In this document: piece by piece, positions 19,476-27,758 of the stretch
Position numbering within the stretch: position 1 is the stretch's first letter
Layout of the letters: each line of letters opens with the position of its first letter
NCBI RefSeq assembly: GCF_000931445.1
Contig: NZ_CP010849.1
Span: forward strand, 3,906,001 to 3,970,000
Length of the DNA stretch: 64,000 nt
Source: Streptomyces cyaneogriseus subsp. noncyanogenus
GTDB taxonomy: Bacteria; Actinomycetota; Actinomycetes; Streptomycetales; Streptomycetaceae
Direction of reading: 5' to 3'
Program-made: the position numbers and the translations under genes
The notes under the pieces: generated by a model
The model's database searches: none
Told to the model about the DNA's origin: nothing
Seen by the model: the letters and a program-made list of their open reading frames with translations, nothing else

Positions 19476-20582
19476 TCAGTCGCGCGGCAGGGGGCGGGCG
19501 TCGGGCGCGACCTGCCGGCCCGGGGTCGCCCGTACGATCGTGATCAGCCGGTCCGTCAGCTCCAGCCGGGCCACGGCCGGGTCGTCGTAGCCGAGCACCC
19601 GGTGCCCCCGTACGACGCTCACCACCAGGCTGTCGACCTCGCGCGGGCTCTTGCCCACCTCCGCCTTTATGACCGGGCGCTCCACGATGTCCAGCCCGCT
19701 GCCCTGGTGGATCAGGTCCTCCATGACCATGCCCGCGGCGGGACTGAGGACGGACAGCCCGAGCAGCCGGCCCGCCGCGCTGGCGCTGGTGATGACGACA
19801 TCGGCGCCGGACTGCTTGAGCAGCGGGGCGTTCTCCTCCTCGCGCACCGCGGCCACGATCTTCGCCCCCCGGTTGAGCTGCCGCGCCGTCAGCGCCACCA
19901 GCACCGCGGTGTCGTCCCGCTGGGTCGCGATGATGATCTGCCGCGCCTTGTGCACCTCCGCCCGCTTCAGGACGTCACTGCGGGTGGCGTCGCCGACGAC
20001 TCCGACGAATCCGTCGGCGTTCGCCGCGTCGATCACCTTGCCGCTGGGGTCGACCACGACGACCTGTTCCTTCTTCAGGCCCGTGGCGCAGACGGTCTGG
20101 AGCGCCGACCGCCCCTTGGTGCCGAAGCCGATGACGACGGTGTGGTCGCGCAACGTGGACCTCCAGCGGTTGAGGCGCCACTCCTCCCGGGTGCGCTCGG
20201 TGAGCACTTCGAGTGTGGTACCGACGAGAATGATCAGGAACATCACGCGCAGTGGCGTGATGACGAAGATGTTGGTCAGCCGGGCACCGTCGCTGACGGG
20301 CGTGATGTCGCCGTACCCGGTGGTGGAGAGCGTGACGGTCGCGTAGTACCAGGCGTCGAGGAAGTCGACGGCGCCGTCGGAGTTGTCGTTGTAGCCGTCG
20401 TTGTCGGCGTAGACGAGCAGCGCGGTCAGCACGAGGACGAACAGGGCCATGGCCAGCCGTTTGGCGACCTGGCGGATGGGCCGCTCCACCACTCTTCTCG
20501 GCAGGCTCACCCGATGGGTCACGAGATGTTCGTCCGCCTGGCGGGCGATCGCATCCTGGCCCGGAAGTTTCACGTGAAACAC
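19476..20582 (-). CDS. Two-TM potassium channel with RCK/TrkA-N domain
   Basis: The 368-residue protein has TM1 (about 43-59), a pore loop with the selectivity filter TTGYGD (87-92), TM2 (about 103-127) and a cytoplasmic RCK domain with the Rossmann motif VVIGFGTKGRSALQ, followed by an RCK-C-like region. This is the architecture of MthK/KcsA-RCK channels. The acidic stretch ADNDGYNDNSDG before the pore is outside the cell. The first codons, MFHVK, are encoded by a parS site, and the gene start overlaps the end of moeA by 13 bp, so it is the last gene of the mobA-moeA operon. Confidence 0.92.
   Translation of the reverse strand: MFHVKLPGQDAIARQADEHLVTHRVSLPRRVVERPIRQVAKRLAMALFVLVLTALLVYADNDGYNDNSDGAVDFLDAWYYATVTLSTTGYGDITPVSDGARLTNIFVITPLRVMFLIILVGTTLEVLTERTREEWRLNRWRSTLRDHTVVIGFGTKGRSALQTVCATGLKKEQVVVVDPSGKVIDAANADGFVGVVGDATRSDVLKRAEVHKARQIIIATQRDDTAVLVALTARQLNRGAKIVAAVREEENAPLLKQSGADVVITSASAAGRLLGLSVLSPAAGMVMEDLIHQGSGLDIVERPVIKAEVGKSPREVDSLVVSVVRGHRVLGYDDPAVARLELTDRLITIVRATPGRQVAPDARPLPRD
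20566..20581. promoter_or_regulatory. parS: parS site (ParB binding)
   Basis: GTTTCACGTGAAAC at 20567-20580, a perfect 14-bp palindrome identical to the Streptomyces parS core, flanked by A on both sides. It lies over the moeA stop codon and the first codons of the channel gene. ParB spreads from such sites to segregate origin regions during sporulation. Confidence 0.9.
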
Positions 20583-22165
20583 ACTCCGATTCCGCCGGTG
20601 GTCCAGGGCAGGTCGAGCAGTTCGGTCTCCTCGCCCGGCCGGGCGCCGCCCGGGGGCACCACGGCGAGCGCGTCGGCCACCGCGATGCCGCGCAGCATGG
20701 CCGGGCCGTTGTAGTGCAGCGGCACCGCGCGGTCACCGCGCAGAACGACCGGCACCAGCCGGGTGTCGTACGGATGCCCCTGCACCGGTTCCTGAAGCGG
20801 CAGCCCGTACGGCTCCGGGGCCGGGCGGGCGGCGAGGGTCCGCAGCAGGGGCTCGGCGAGCGTGAGCAGGCCCGAGACTGCGGCGAGGGGGTTGCCGGGC
20901 AGACCGACGAGGTGCCGTCCCTCCCCGATGCGGGCCAGCAGCATGGGGTGGCCGGGCCGCACCCTGACGCCGTCCACGAGGAGTTCGGCGCCGATGCGGC
21001 GCAGGGTGGGGTGGAGGTGGTCGACGGGGCCCGCGGCGGTGCCGCCGGTGGTGACGACGACATCGGCGGCGGAGGTCGTGACGGCGGTGTGCAATGCCTC
21101 GGCGTCGTCACCGATCCGTCGCACGGAGGTGACGTCGGCACCCAGCGCCCGCAGCCACGGCGGAAGCATCGGGCCGAGCGCGTCCCGGATCAGCCCGTCG
21201 TGCGGCAGGCCCTCGGTGAGCAGCTCGTCGCCCAGGACCAGGACCTCGACGCGGGGACGCGGCACGGCCCTGAGGCGGTCGTATCCGGCCGCCGCGGCCA
21301 GACCGAGCACCGCCGGGGTCACCAGTGTCCCCGCGGGCAGCAGCCGGTCGCCGCTGCGGCACTCCTGGCCGCGCGGGCGGATGTCCTGGCCCGGCACGAT
21401 CGCGCGGTCGCGTGGCGCGGCGTGCAGGCGGCCCTTGCCGTCGATACGGCCGTGCTCGGTGCGGAGCACCGCGGTGGTGTCCGCGGGGATGCGGGCACCG
21501 GTCGCGATACGGACGGCCTCCCCGTCGCCGAGCGGCCGGTGCCCGGCGTGCCCGGCGAGGACGCCGTCCTCGCGTACGTCCCAGGGCCCGGGGCCGGCCA
21601 CCGCCCAGCCGTCCATCGCCGAGGTGTCGAAGGAGGGCAGGTCGGTCAGGGCGGTGAGGGGCTCGGCGAGGGTGAGGCCGAGCGCGGCGTCCAGGGGCAC
21701 GGACACCGGAGGAGGAGGGCTGCTGCGGACGGCGGCACGGGCGGCGCGGGCCGCGATCTCCCGAGCGCCGGGCCAGGGGATGGCCCCGTGGGCCCGGGGG
21801 CCCTTGCGGCCACGGTGAGCGCCGTGCGGGTCCTGGGCGTGGTGGGCGTCCTGAGCGTGGTGGGCGTCGTGGCTCTCGTGGCCGCCGGGGGACTCGTGGC
21901 CGTCACGGCCGCCGGGGGACTCGTGGCTGTCGTGCGTCCGGTGACCGCCGTGATCACCGCCGGTCTCCTGGTCGCCCCGCGGCGCGTGCCCCCGGCCGAC
22001 CGGGTCCGCCCCGGCGGCCGGTGCGGCTGCCGGTACGGCGGGCCCGGGCAGACGGTCCGCCGGGCGGGGTCCCCGGTCGTCGTTCACGAGGGCGAGCACC
22101 TCCTCGACGTCGAGGCCCTCGGCGTCCTCGGCGTCCCTCCCGGTGCTGGTGCCGTGCGCGGTCAT
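20570..22165 (-). CDS. moeA: Molybdopterin molybdotransferase MoeA with His-rich N-terminal extension
   Basis: The 531-residue protein has the MoeA core from about residue 130: PLDAALGLTLAEPL, SFDTSAMDGWAV, a domain-3 MPT-binding fold (LVLGDELLTEG, VTTGGTAAGPVDHL) and the C-terminal beta-barrel. It inserts molybdenum into adenylated molybdopterin. The usual GGVSxGxxD stretch is changed to GGTAAGPVD, keeping the Gly pair and Asp. The N-terminal 130 residues are extra; residues 60-126 hold 15 histidines among Asp, Gly and Ala repeats (HESPGG, DAHHAQ), a likely metal-binding or storage tail. It overlaps mobA by 4 bp. Confidence 0.92.
   Translation of the reverse strand: MTAHGTSTGRDAEDAEGLDVEEVLALVNDDRGPRPADRLPGPAVPAAAPAAGADPVGRGHAPRGDQETGGDHGGHRTHDSHESPGGRDGHESPGGHESHDAHHAQDAHHAQDPHGAHRGRKGPRAHGAIPWPGAREIAARAARAAVRSSPPPPVSVPLDAALGLTLAEPLTALTDLPSFDTSAMDGWAVAGPGPWDVREDGVLAGHAGHRPLGDGEAVRIATGARIPADTTAVLRTEHGRIDGKGRLHAAPRDRAIVPGQDIRPRGQECRSGDRLLPAGTLVTPAVLGLAAAAGYDRLRAVPRPRVEVLVLGDELLTEGLPHDGLIRDALGPMLPPWLRALGADVTSVRRIGDDAEALHTAVTTSAADVVVTTGGTAAGPVDHLHPTLRRIGAELLVDGVRVRPGHPMLLARIGEGRHLVGLPGNPLAAVSGLLTLAEPLLRTLAARPAPEPYGLPLQEPVQGHPYDTRLVPVVLRGDRAVPLHYNGPAMLRGIAVADALAVVPPGGARPGEETELLDLPWTTGGIGVCFT
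21788..21988 (-). repeat. His/Asp-rich coding repeats in moeA
   Basis: Codons 60-126 of moeA are built from short imperfect repeats encoding HESPGG and HDAHHAQD units; the segment differs clearly in composition from the rest of the gene. Confidence 0.8.
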
Positions 22166-23148
22166 CCGGCGTCCGGGCGGGTGCCGGGAGCCGCGTCGGG
22201 GGCGGCATCGGGCGCGGTCGCGCCGGGGGCGGCCCCGTCCGTTCCGGTGGCGCCGGAGGGCGCGTCAGCCGTACCCGCCGTACCGGCCGTACCCGCGGTC
22301 TCCTCTGCTTCCTCCGCCCAGCGCAGGGCGAGGGCCGTCGCCTTGCGGGCGGCCTCGGCGACGGCCTGGGGATCGCCCCCGGCCCGCCCGGCCGCGTACC
22401 CGACGAGGAACGTGGTCAACGGCGCCGCAGGCCGGGCCACCCCATGGGCGGCGTCCCGGGCCAGGTCGAGCAGCGCGCCGGTGTCGACATCGAGGTCGAT
22501 GCCGAGTTCGTCCTTGACAGCGGAGATCCATTCATCCAACACGTGCCCATGCTCCCTGATGCGTGCCCTTGCGGTGGCGATGTCGTCCCAGGTGTCGCAG
22601 TCGAAAGAGGCGACGGGGTCGGCGATGCGCGCGAGACGGAGCCCGGCGGTCAGCCGGCGCAGGGGCAGCCCGGTGAGGCCGCCGGGCCCGGCGGCGAGCA
22701 CGGCCAGCCCGCGGCGCAGCGCGCGGACACGGTAGGCGGCCACCAGCGGCTGGTCGCGGCCGTCGGCGTCGGTGAACAGGACGCCGTCGGCGTCACTGCC
22801 CGGGAGCGCGGCCAGCAGCCCGCGGACCGCCGTCCCGGCGAGGAACGGCAGGTCGGCCGAGAGGACCACGACATGCTCGGCCGTGGTGTGCCGCAGCCCG
22901 GCGTCGAGGGCGGCGAGCGGTCCGCCGCCCGGCGGGTCCTCGCGCGCCCAGGTCACGGCCCGGGGGACGGGCCGGGGATCGGCCACGACCACGGTGGTGC
23001 GCGCCCCGGCGCAGGCGGCGAGCACCCGGTCGAGCAGCGGCCGGCCGCCGATCCGGACGCCGGGCTTGTCGGCGCCCCCGAGCCGCCGGGCGGACCCGCC
23101 CGCGAGCACGACGGCGTCGTACACGGCGGGCGGCTGATACGCGGTCAC
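22162..23148 (-). CDS. mobA: MobA-like NTP transferase with C-terminal DUF6457-type domain
   Basis: The 328-residue protein starts with a nucleotidyltransferase domain: LAGGSARRLGGADKP is the MobA signature (LAGGxSxRxGxxK), and VVLSADLPFL holds the catalytic Asp. It would attach GMP (or CMP) to the molybdenum cofactor. From about residue 195 there is a separate helical domain (WISAVKDELGIDLDVDTGALLDLARDAAHGVARPAAPL...), known in actinobacteria as DUF6457 and often fused to or beside MobA. The last 45 residues are Ala/Gly/Thr/Asp repeats. It overlaps moeA by 4 bp and lies 54 bp after bkd operon 2. Confidence 0.88.
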   Translation of the reverse strand: MTAYQPPAVYDAVVLAGGSARRLGGADKPGVRIGGRPLLDRVLAACAGARTTVVVADPRPVPRAVTWAREDPPGGGPLAALDAGLRHTTAEHVVVLSADLPFLAGTAVRGLLAALPGSDADGVLFTDADGRDQPLVAAYRVRALRRGLAVLAAGPGGLTGLPLRRLTAGLRLARIADPVASFDCDTWDDIATARARIREHGHVLDEWISAVKDELGIDLDVDTGALLDLARDAAHGVARPAAPLTTFLVGYAAGRAGGDPQAVAEAARKATALALRWAEEAEETAGTAGTAGTADAPSGATGTDGAAPGATAPDAAPDAAPGTRPDAG

Positions 23149-23202
23149 CCCCCGAGTATGCGCGTCCGGGCGATCACGGGGAACGCGGGGGAACCCCTCC
23201 CC

Positions 23203-24702
23203 TCACAGGGTGCGCAGCAGCACCGCCGGCTGTTCCACGCAGTCCGCCACGTACCGCAGGAAACCGCCCGCCGTGCCGCCGTCGCACACCCGGTGGTCGA
23301 AGGTGAGCGACAACTGGACCACCTGCCGCACGGCCAGCTCGCCTTCGTGGACCCAGGGCTTGGGCGTGATGCGGCCGACGCCGAGCATGGCGGCCTCGGG
23401 GTGGTTGAGGATCGGCGTGGAGCCGTCCACGCCGAACACCCCGTAGTTGTTCAGGGTGAAGGTGCCGCCGGTGAGCTCGGCGGGCGTCAGCGCCCCGGTG
23501 CGGGCCGCCTCCGTCAGCCGCGCGAACTCGGCGGTGAGCGACTCGGCGTTCCGGGCGTGCGCGTCCCGCACGACGGGGACGACCAGGCCCCGCTCGGTCT
23601 GGGCGGCGAAGCCCAGGTGCACCCGATCGAAGCGGACGATCTCCCTCGCCTCGGTGTCGACGGTGGCGTTCAGCTCGGGGAAGCGGGCCAGCGCGGCGGT
23701 GCAGATCCGGGCCAGCAGGGCGATCAGGGAGACCTTCGGCGCACCGGCCGCGTTCAGCGCCGTCGACGCGCCGGACGCGTTCATCGCCGCGCGCGCCCGC
23801 ATCAGCTCGGTGGCGTCCGCGTCCACCCAGCAGGTGGCGTCCGGAATCTCGCGCCGGCTGCGGGAGAGCTTGTCGGCCACGGCACCGCGGACGCCCTTGA
23901 GGGGCGTGCGGACGCCGTCCGCGCCGGGGGCGGCGGTCAGGGGTGCGGCGCCGGGCGCGGCGGTTCCGGCCTGCGGTGCCGGTGCCGCGCCCGCCGCCTC
24001 CCGGGCCGGTTCCACGCCCGGGCGGGGCCCGGCCGGTGCCGTGGCCGTACGGCCCTGCGCCGCGGCGGCCCGCAGCGCGTACTCCACGTCCGCCCGCAGG
24101 ATCAGCCCGTCGGGCCCGGAGCCGGTCAGCTCCCGGAGGTCCAGGCCGTTCTGCCGGGCCAGCCTGCGCACCAGCGGGGAGATGACGGGGACGGGCCCGT
24201 CCACCGGGTCGGCGGCACGCGCGCGGCCGTTCGCCCCGGCCGGCGGGCCCGGCCGCACCCTGCGCCGCCGCGCGGGCGCCCGGGAGGTGCCGTACCCGAC
24301 GAGGACGTTGCCGGAGCCCTCGCCGCCCGCGTCCTCGGCACCCGTGGCCGGGCCCGCCCCGCCGGACGCCGCGGACCCGGCCTCGGTGCTCGCGGCGCCC
24401 GCGGGCGGGGCCCGGTGCCCGTCGGCCCCGGGCGCGGCGGGGCGGTCCGGTTCGGGCTCCCCGACGGCCACCGTCAGCAGAGGCGCCCCGACGGGCAGCT
24501 CGGTGCCCGCCTCACCGAAGCGGGCCGTGACCACGCCGCCGTAGGGGCACGGCACCTCCACCATCGCCTTCGCCGTCTCGACCTCGACGACGGGCTGGTC
24601 GACGGTGACGACATCGCCGACCTCGACCAGCCAGCGCACGATCTCCGCCTCGGTGAGTCCTTCACCGAGGTCGGGGAGCTTGAACTCCAGCACCTGTGCC
24701 AT
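23203..24702 (-). CDS. bkdC: Branched-chain 2-oxoacid dehydrogenase E2, copy 2
   Basis: The 499-residue protein has a lipoyl domain with the modified lysine in VETAKAMVE (K45), a long Ala/Gly/Pro linker, a peripheral subunit-binding domain (SPLVRRLARQNGLDLRELTGSGPDG) and a catalytic domain with the active-site motif FDHRVCDGG. The linker is longer than in copy 1 and the catalytic motif differs (RVCDGG against RLVDGE). Start ATG shares one base with the E1beta stop (TGATG). Third gene of the second bkd operon. Confidence 0.93.
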   Translation of the reverse strand: MAQVLEFKLPDLGEGLTEAEIVRWLVEVGDVVTVDQPVVEVETAKAMVEVPCPYGGVVTARFGEAGTELPVGAPLLTVAVGEPEPDRPAAPGADGHRAPPAGAASTEAGSAASGGAGPATGAEDAGGEGSGNVLVGYGTSRAPARRRRVRPGPPAGANGRARAADPVDGPVPVISPLVRRLARQNGLDLRELTGSGPDGLILRADVEYALRAAAAQGRTATAPAGPRPGVEPAREAAGAAPAPQAGTAAPGAAPLTAAPGADGVRTPLKGVRGAVADKLSRSRREIPDATCWVDADATELMRARAAMNASGASTALNAAGAPKVSLIALLARICTAALARFPELNATVDTEAREIVRFDRVHLGFAAQTERGLVVPVVRDAHARNAESLTAEFARLTEAARTGALTPAELTGGTFTLNNYGVFGVDGSTPILNHPEAAMLGVGRITPKPWVHEGELAVRQVVQLSLTFDHRVCDGGTAGGFLRYVADCVEQPAVLLRTL

Positions 24703-25706
24703 CAGCTCTCGGCCTCCCACTGCAAACGCCCCACGGCGTCCAGGATCCGGTCCACACCGGGCAGGTGGTGGCGCTCCAGCATCGGCGGCGGATACGGCAC
24801 GTCGAACCCGGCCACCCGCAGCACCGGCGCCTCCAGGTGGTGGAAACAGCGCTCCGTGACCCGGGCCGCGATCTCCCCGCCCGGGCCCCCGAAGGAGCCC
24901 GACTCGTGGACCACGACCGCGCGTCCCGTCCGCCGCACCGAGGCGCACACCGTCTCGTCGTCGAACGGCACCAGGGAGCGCAGATCGACGACTTCGAGGT
25001 CCCAGCCCTCGGCCCGGGCCGCCTCGGCCGCCTCCATGCAGACGGCCACCGACGGCCCGTACGTGATGAGCGTGGCGCTCCTCCCTGAGCGCCGCACCAC
25101 CGCGCGGCCTATCGGCTCAACGGGCGCCGGGTCCTCCGGGTTCCAGGAGTCCTTCGACCAGTACAGGCGCTTGGGCTCCAGGAAGACCACCGGGTCGTCG
25201 GAGGCGATGGCGGCGCGCAGCAGCCCATAGGCGTCCGCGACGGTGGCGGGCGTGACGACATGGAGCCCCGGAGTCGCCATGTAGTACGCCTCGGAGGAGT
25301 CGCTGTGGTGCTCCACGCCGCCGATGCCGCCGCCGTAGGGGACGCGGACGGTCAGCGGCAGGGGCATCGCCCCGCGCGTGCGGTTGCGCATCCGGGAGAC
25401 ATGGCTGACGAGCTGCTCGAACGCCGGATAGGCGAAGGCGTCGAACTGCATCTCGACCACCGGCCGCAACCCGTACATCGCCATGCCGACGGCCGTGCCG
25501 AGGATGCCTGCCTCCGCCAGCGGGGTGTCGGTGCAGCGGTCCTCGCCGAACTCCTCGGCGAGCCCGTCGGTGACCCGGAAGACACCGCCGAGCGCGCCGA
25601 CGTCCTCGCCGAGGACGTGGACGCTGTCGTCGGCGGCCATGGCGTCGCGCAGCGCGCGGGTGAGGGCCTGTGCCATGGTGGCCGGCCGGACGGCGACGGT
25701 GCTCAT
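24702..25706 (-). CDS. bkdB: Branched-chain 2-oxoacid dehydrogenase E1 beta, copy 2
   Basis: The 334-residue subunit is closely similar to copy 1 (GEDVGALGGVFRVTDGL, DTPLAEAGILGTAVGMA, RVPYGGGIGGVEHHSDSSEAYY, VVHESGSFGGPGGEIAARV). It pairs with the E1alpha encoded just upstream. Start ATG at 25706 overlaps the E1alpha stop by 4 bp, and its stop overlaps the E2 start by 1 bp, so all three proteins are translationally coupled, tighter than in operon 1. Confidence 0.94.
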   Translation of the reverse strand: MSTVAVRPATMAQALTRALRDAMAADDSVHVLGEDVGALGGVFRVTDGLAEEFGEDRCTDTPLAEAGILGTAVGMAMYGLRPVVEMQFDAFAYPAFEQLVSHVSRMRNRTRGAMPLPLTVRVPYGGGIGGVEHHSDSSEAYYMATPGLHVVTPATVADAYGLLRAAIASDDPVVFLEPKRLYWSKDSWNPEDPAPVEPIGRAVVRRSGRSATLITYGPSVAVCMEAAEAARAEGWDLEVVDLRSLVPFDDETVCASVRRTGRAVVVHESGSFGGPGGEIAARVTERCFHHLEAPVLRVAGFDVPYPPPMLERHHLPGVDRILDAVGRLQWEAES

Positions 25707-26863
25707 CGCAGCGCTCCTTCCGGGCGCGGCGCCGGCCCGGCCTCCGCCTCGGCCTCCAGCTCGGCGCGGAGCTGCGCGCGCTCCTCCCTGAGCTGCGGGG
25801 TGGGCTCGGCGTACACGTGGTCGAACAGGTCCATGGGGTCGAGCACCGGGTCCTGGTGCATCCGCGCGCGCAGATCGGCGGCCATGGCCTCGGCGTCCTC
25901 CCGGGCCGCGCGCATCCCGTCCTCGTCGATCAGGCCCCGCGCGGTCAGCTCCCGTTCCAGCAGCAGGATCGGGTCGTGCTCCCGCCAGGTCTCCACCTCG
26001 GCGTTCTCCCGGTAGCGGGTGGCGTCGTCGGCGTTGGTGTGGGCGTCGACCCGGTAGGTGATCGCCTCCACGAGTGTCGGGCCGCCTCCCGCGCGCGCGT
26101 GCCGTACGGCCTCGGTGAGGACCTCGTGCACGGCCGCGGCGTCGTTGCCGTCCACCAGGCGGCCGGGCATGCCGTAGCCGACGGCCTTGTGGGCCAGCGA
26201 CGGGGCCGCGGTCTGCTTGGCGAGCGGGACGGAGATGGCGAAGCCGTTGTTCTGCACCAGGAAGACGACCGGGGCCTGCCAGACGGCGGCGAAGTTCAGC
26301 GCCTCGTGGAAGTCGCCCTCGCTGGTGCCGCCGTCGCCGACCATGGCCAACGCCACCACGTCGTCGCCCTTGAGGCGGGCGGCGTGCGCCAGCCCGACCG
26401 CGTGCGGAAGCTGGGTGGCGAGCGGCGTGCACAGGGGGGCGACGCGGTGCTCGCGCGGGTCGTAGCCGGTGTGCCAGTCGCCGCGCAGCAGGGTGAGGGC
26501 CTGGACCGGGTCGACGCCGCGGGCGACGACGGCGAGCGTGTCGCGATAGCTCGGGAAGAGCCAGTCCTGCTCCTTCAGCGCCAGCGCGGCGGCGACCTCG
26601 CAGGCTTCCTGGCCGGTGCTGGAGGGATAGACGGCGAGGCGGCCCTGCTTGGTGAGAGCGGTGGCCTGCGTGTTGTAGCGGCGGCCGCGGACCAGATGGG
26701 CGTAGAGCGTCCGCAGCAGCTCCGGGTCGGCCTGGCCGGCCGCCTCGGTGCCCAGGACGCGGTACGGCTCCGGGTCGGGCAGCAGCGGCGCGGGGTCGGT
26801 TCGGGGCTGCCAGGCGGGCGGCGGTGATGGCCGGTACGCGCCCCGCTGGTCCATGACCGTCAT
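25703..26863 (-). CDS. bkdA: Branched-chain 2-oxoacid dehydrogenase E1 alpha, copy 2
   Basis: The 386-residue subunit carries the thiamine-diphosphate motif (GDGGTSEGDFHEALNFAAV ... NN) and the loop YRVDAHTNADDATRYR. It has no basic N-terminal tail, unlike copy 1. The ATG at 26863 follows AGGAGGT with 6-bp spacing. It is the first gene of the operon and is divergent from an Lrp-type gene; the 177 bp between them hold a PaaR-like palindrome and one perfect DnaA box. Confidence 0.94.
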   Translation of the reverse strand: MTVMDQRGAYRPSPPPAWQPRTDPAPLLPDPEPYRVLGTEAAGQADPELLRTLYAHLVRGRRYNTQATALTKQGRLAVYPSSTGQEACEVAAALALKEQDWLFPSYRDTLAVVARGVDPVQALTLLRGDWHTGYDPREHRVAPLCTPLATQLPHAVGLAHAARLKGDDVVALAMVGDGGTSEGDFHEALNFAAVWQAPVVFLVQNNGFAISVPLAKQTAAPSLAHKAVGYGMPGRLVDGNDAAAVHEVLTEAVRHARAGGGPTLVEAITYRVDAHTNADDATRYRENAEVETWREHDPILLLERELTARGLIDEDGMRAAREDAEAMAADLRARMHQDPVLDPMDLFDHVYAEPTPQLREERAQLRAELEAEAEAGPAPRPEGALR

Positions 26864-26925
26864 GACGGCACCTCCTCGTGGGAGCGGCTTCGCGGTGCGT
26901 CACGGATGTGTGACGCGCCTCACCT

Positions 26926-26939
26926 ACCGATTGTTCGGT
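26926..26939. promoter_or_regulatory. Candidate PaaR operator 1 (bkd operon 2 / lrp)
   Basis: ACCGATTGTTCGGT. It differs at one position from the palindrome at 29917 and fits the core ACCGNNCGNNCGGT except for one central base. Located 63 bp upstream of the E1alpha start. Confidence 0.6.
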
Positions 26940-26973
26940 CGTCGGCACATTTTGGCTACAGGCACCCTCAGGC

Positions 26974-26982
26974 TGTGGACAA
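26974..26982 (-). promoter_or_regulatory. Single DnaA box
   Basis: TGTGGACAA, the complement of the Streptomyces consensus TTGTCCACA, in the bkd2/lrp intergenic region. Significance as an isolated box is uncertain. Confidence 0.5.
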
Positions 26983-27040
26983 ACGGTTCTCCACACCCTG
27001 AGATGAACGCAGTACGTCCATGGCAGGAAGGCGGGAGGAC

Positions 27041-27652
27041 ATGACATCTGAACGAATGGCCGAGCCCGCCGAACGTCATGGGGAGACCGCCGAGCGCCCC
27101 GCGGCCGCCAGCGAGCGCCAGGAGGACGCGACCGGGCGCCACGAGGACGCGATCGGGCGCCATGACGACGCGGCCGGGCGCCACGACACCGCCGTCCTGC
27201 CGCCGCCGCGCCCGCTGGACGCCGTCGACCAGGGCATCCTGCGCATGCTCCAGGCGGACGGCCGCGCCTCGGTGCGGTCGGTCGCCGAGCGGGTCCACGT
27301 CTCGCGCGCCAACGCCTACGCCCGCATCAACCGGCTGGTCGAGGACGGGGTCATCCGCGGCTTCGGCGCCCGGGTCGACCACGAGCGCGCGGGGCAGGGC
27401 ACCTCCGCGTACATCACCCTGAAGATCGTCCAGAACTCCTGGCGCACGGTGCGCGAGCAGCTCCGGCGGCTCCCCGGCGCCTCCCACATCGCCCTGGTGG
27501 GCGGGGACTTCGATGTCCTGCTGCTGGTGCACACCCCCGACAACCGGTCCCTGCGCGAGCTGGTCCTCACCCGGCTCCAGGCCATCCCCGAGGTGCTCAG
27601 CACCCGTACGCTGCTGGTCTTCGAGGAGGAGGACCTGGAGCCGCAGAGCTGA
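27041..27652 (+). CDS. Lrp/AsnC-family regulator (BkdR-like) with repeat tail
   Basis: The 203-residue protein has an N-terminal tail, then an AsnC-type HTH (LDAVDQGILRMLQADGRASVRSVAERVHVSRANAYARINRL) and a RAM/ACT-like ligand domain (ITLKIVQNSWRTVREQLRRLPGASHIALVGGDFDVLLLVHTPD...). Being divergent from bkd operon 2, it is probably the local regulator responding to a branched-chain amino or oxo acid. ATG 27041 is chosen (AGGAAGG and GGGAGG upstream); ATG 27020 is an alternative. Residues 26-51 are a heptapeptide repeat RHxDAxG, absent from ordinary Lrp proteins. Confidence 0.9.
   Translation: MTSERMAEPAERHGETAERPAAASERQEDATGRHEDAIGRHDDAAGRHDTAVLPPPRPLDAVDQGILRMLQADGRASVRSVAERVHVSRANAYARINRLVEDGVIRGFGARVDHERAGQGTSAYITLKIVQNSWRTVREQLRRLPGASHIALVGGDFDVLLLVHTPDNRSLRELVLTRLQAIPEVLSTRTLLVFEEEDLEPQS
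27116..27193 (+). repeat. 21-bp coding repeat in the lrp-type gene
   Basis: About 3.7 copies of a 21-bp unit encoding RQEDATG, RHEDAIG, RHDDAAG and RHDTAV. Confidence 0.88.
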
Positions 27653-27672
27653 CCGGAGCCGCAGAGCGGACC
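27637..27672. repeat. 18-bp duplication across the lrp stop codon
   Basis: GGAGCCGCAGAGCTGACC at 27637-27654 includes the TGA stop (27650-27652) and is repeated at 27655-27672 with a single change that turns the second TGA into GGA. Confidence 0.92.
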
Positions 27673-27689
27673 GGACCGGCGACCCGCCC

Positions 27690-27742
27690 GGCCGTCGATC
27701 CCGCCCCGGCCGTCGATCCCGCCCCGGCCGCCGGTCCCGCCC
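27690..27742. repeat. 18-bp tandem repeat in convergent intergenic region
   Basis: Two identical copies of GGCCGTCGATCCCGCCCC and a third degenerate copy, between the convergent lrp and paaR-like genes. No typical terminator hairpin is evident here. Confidence 0.88.
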
Positions 27743-27758
27743 GGGCGTCAGGCCCTGC

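Noticed and set aside
20714-22735. 673-codon plus-strand frame opposite moeA
   Set aside because: Low-complexity Gly/Val/Arg translation, antisense to well-supported moeA and mobA.
22021-25230. 1069-codon open frame on the plus strand
   Set aside because: It runs antisense through mobA and the E2/E1beta genes of bkd operon 2; it exists because GC-rich codon bias keeps antisense frames open. No family features and no ribosome site.
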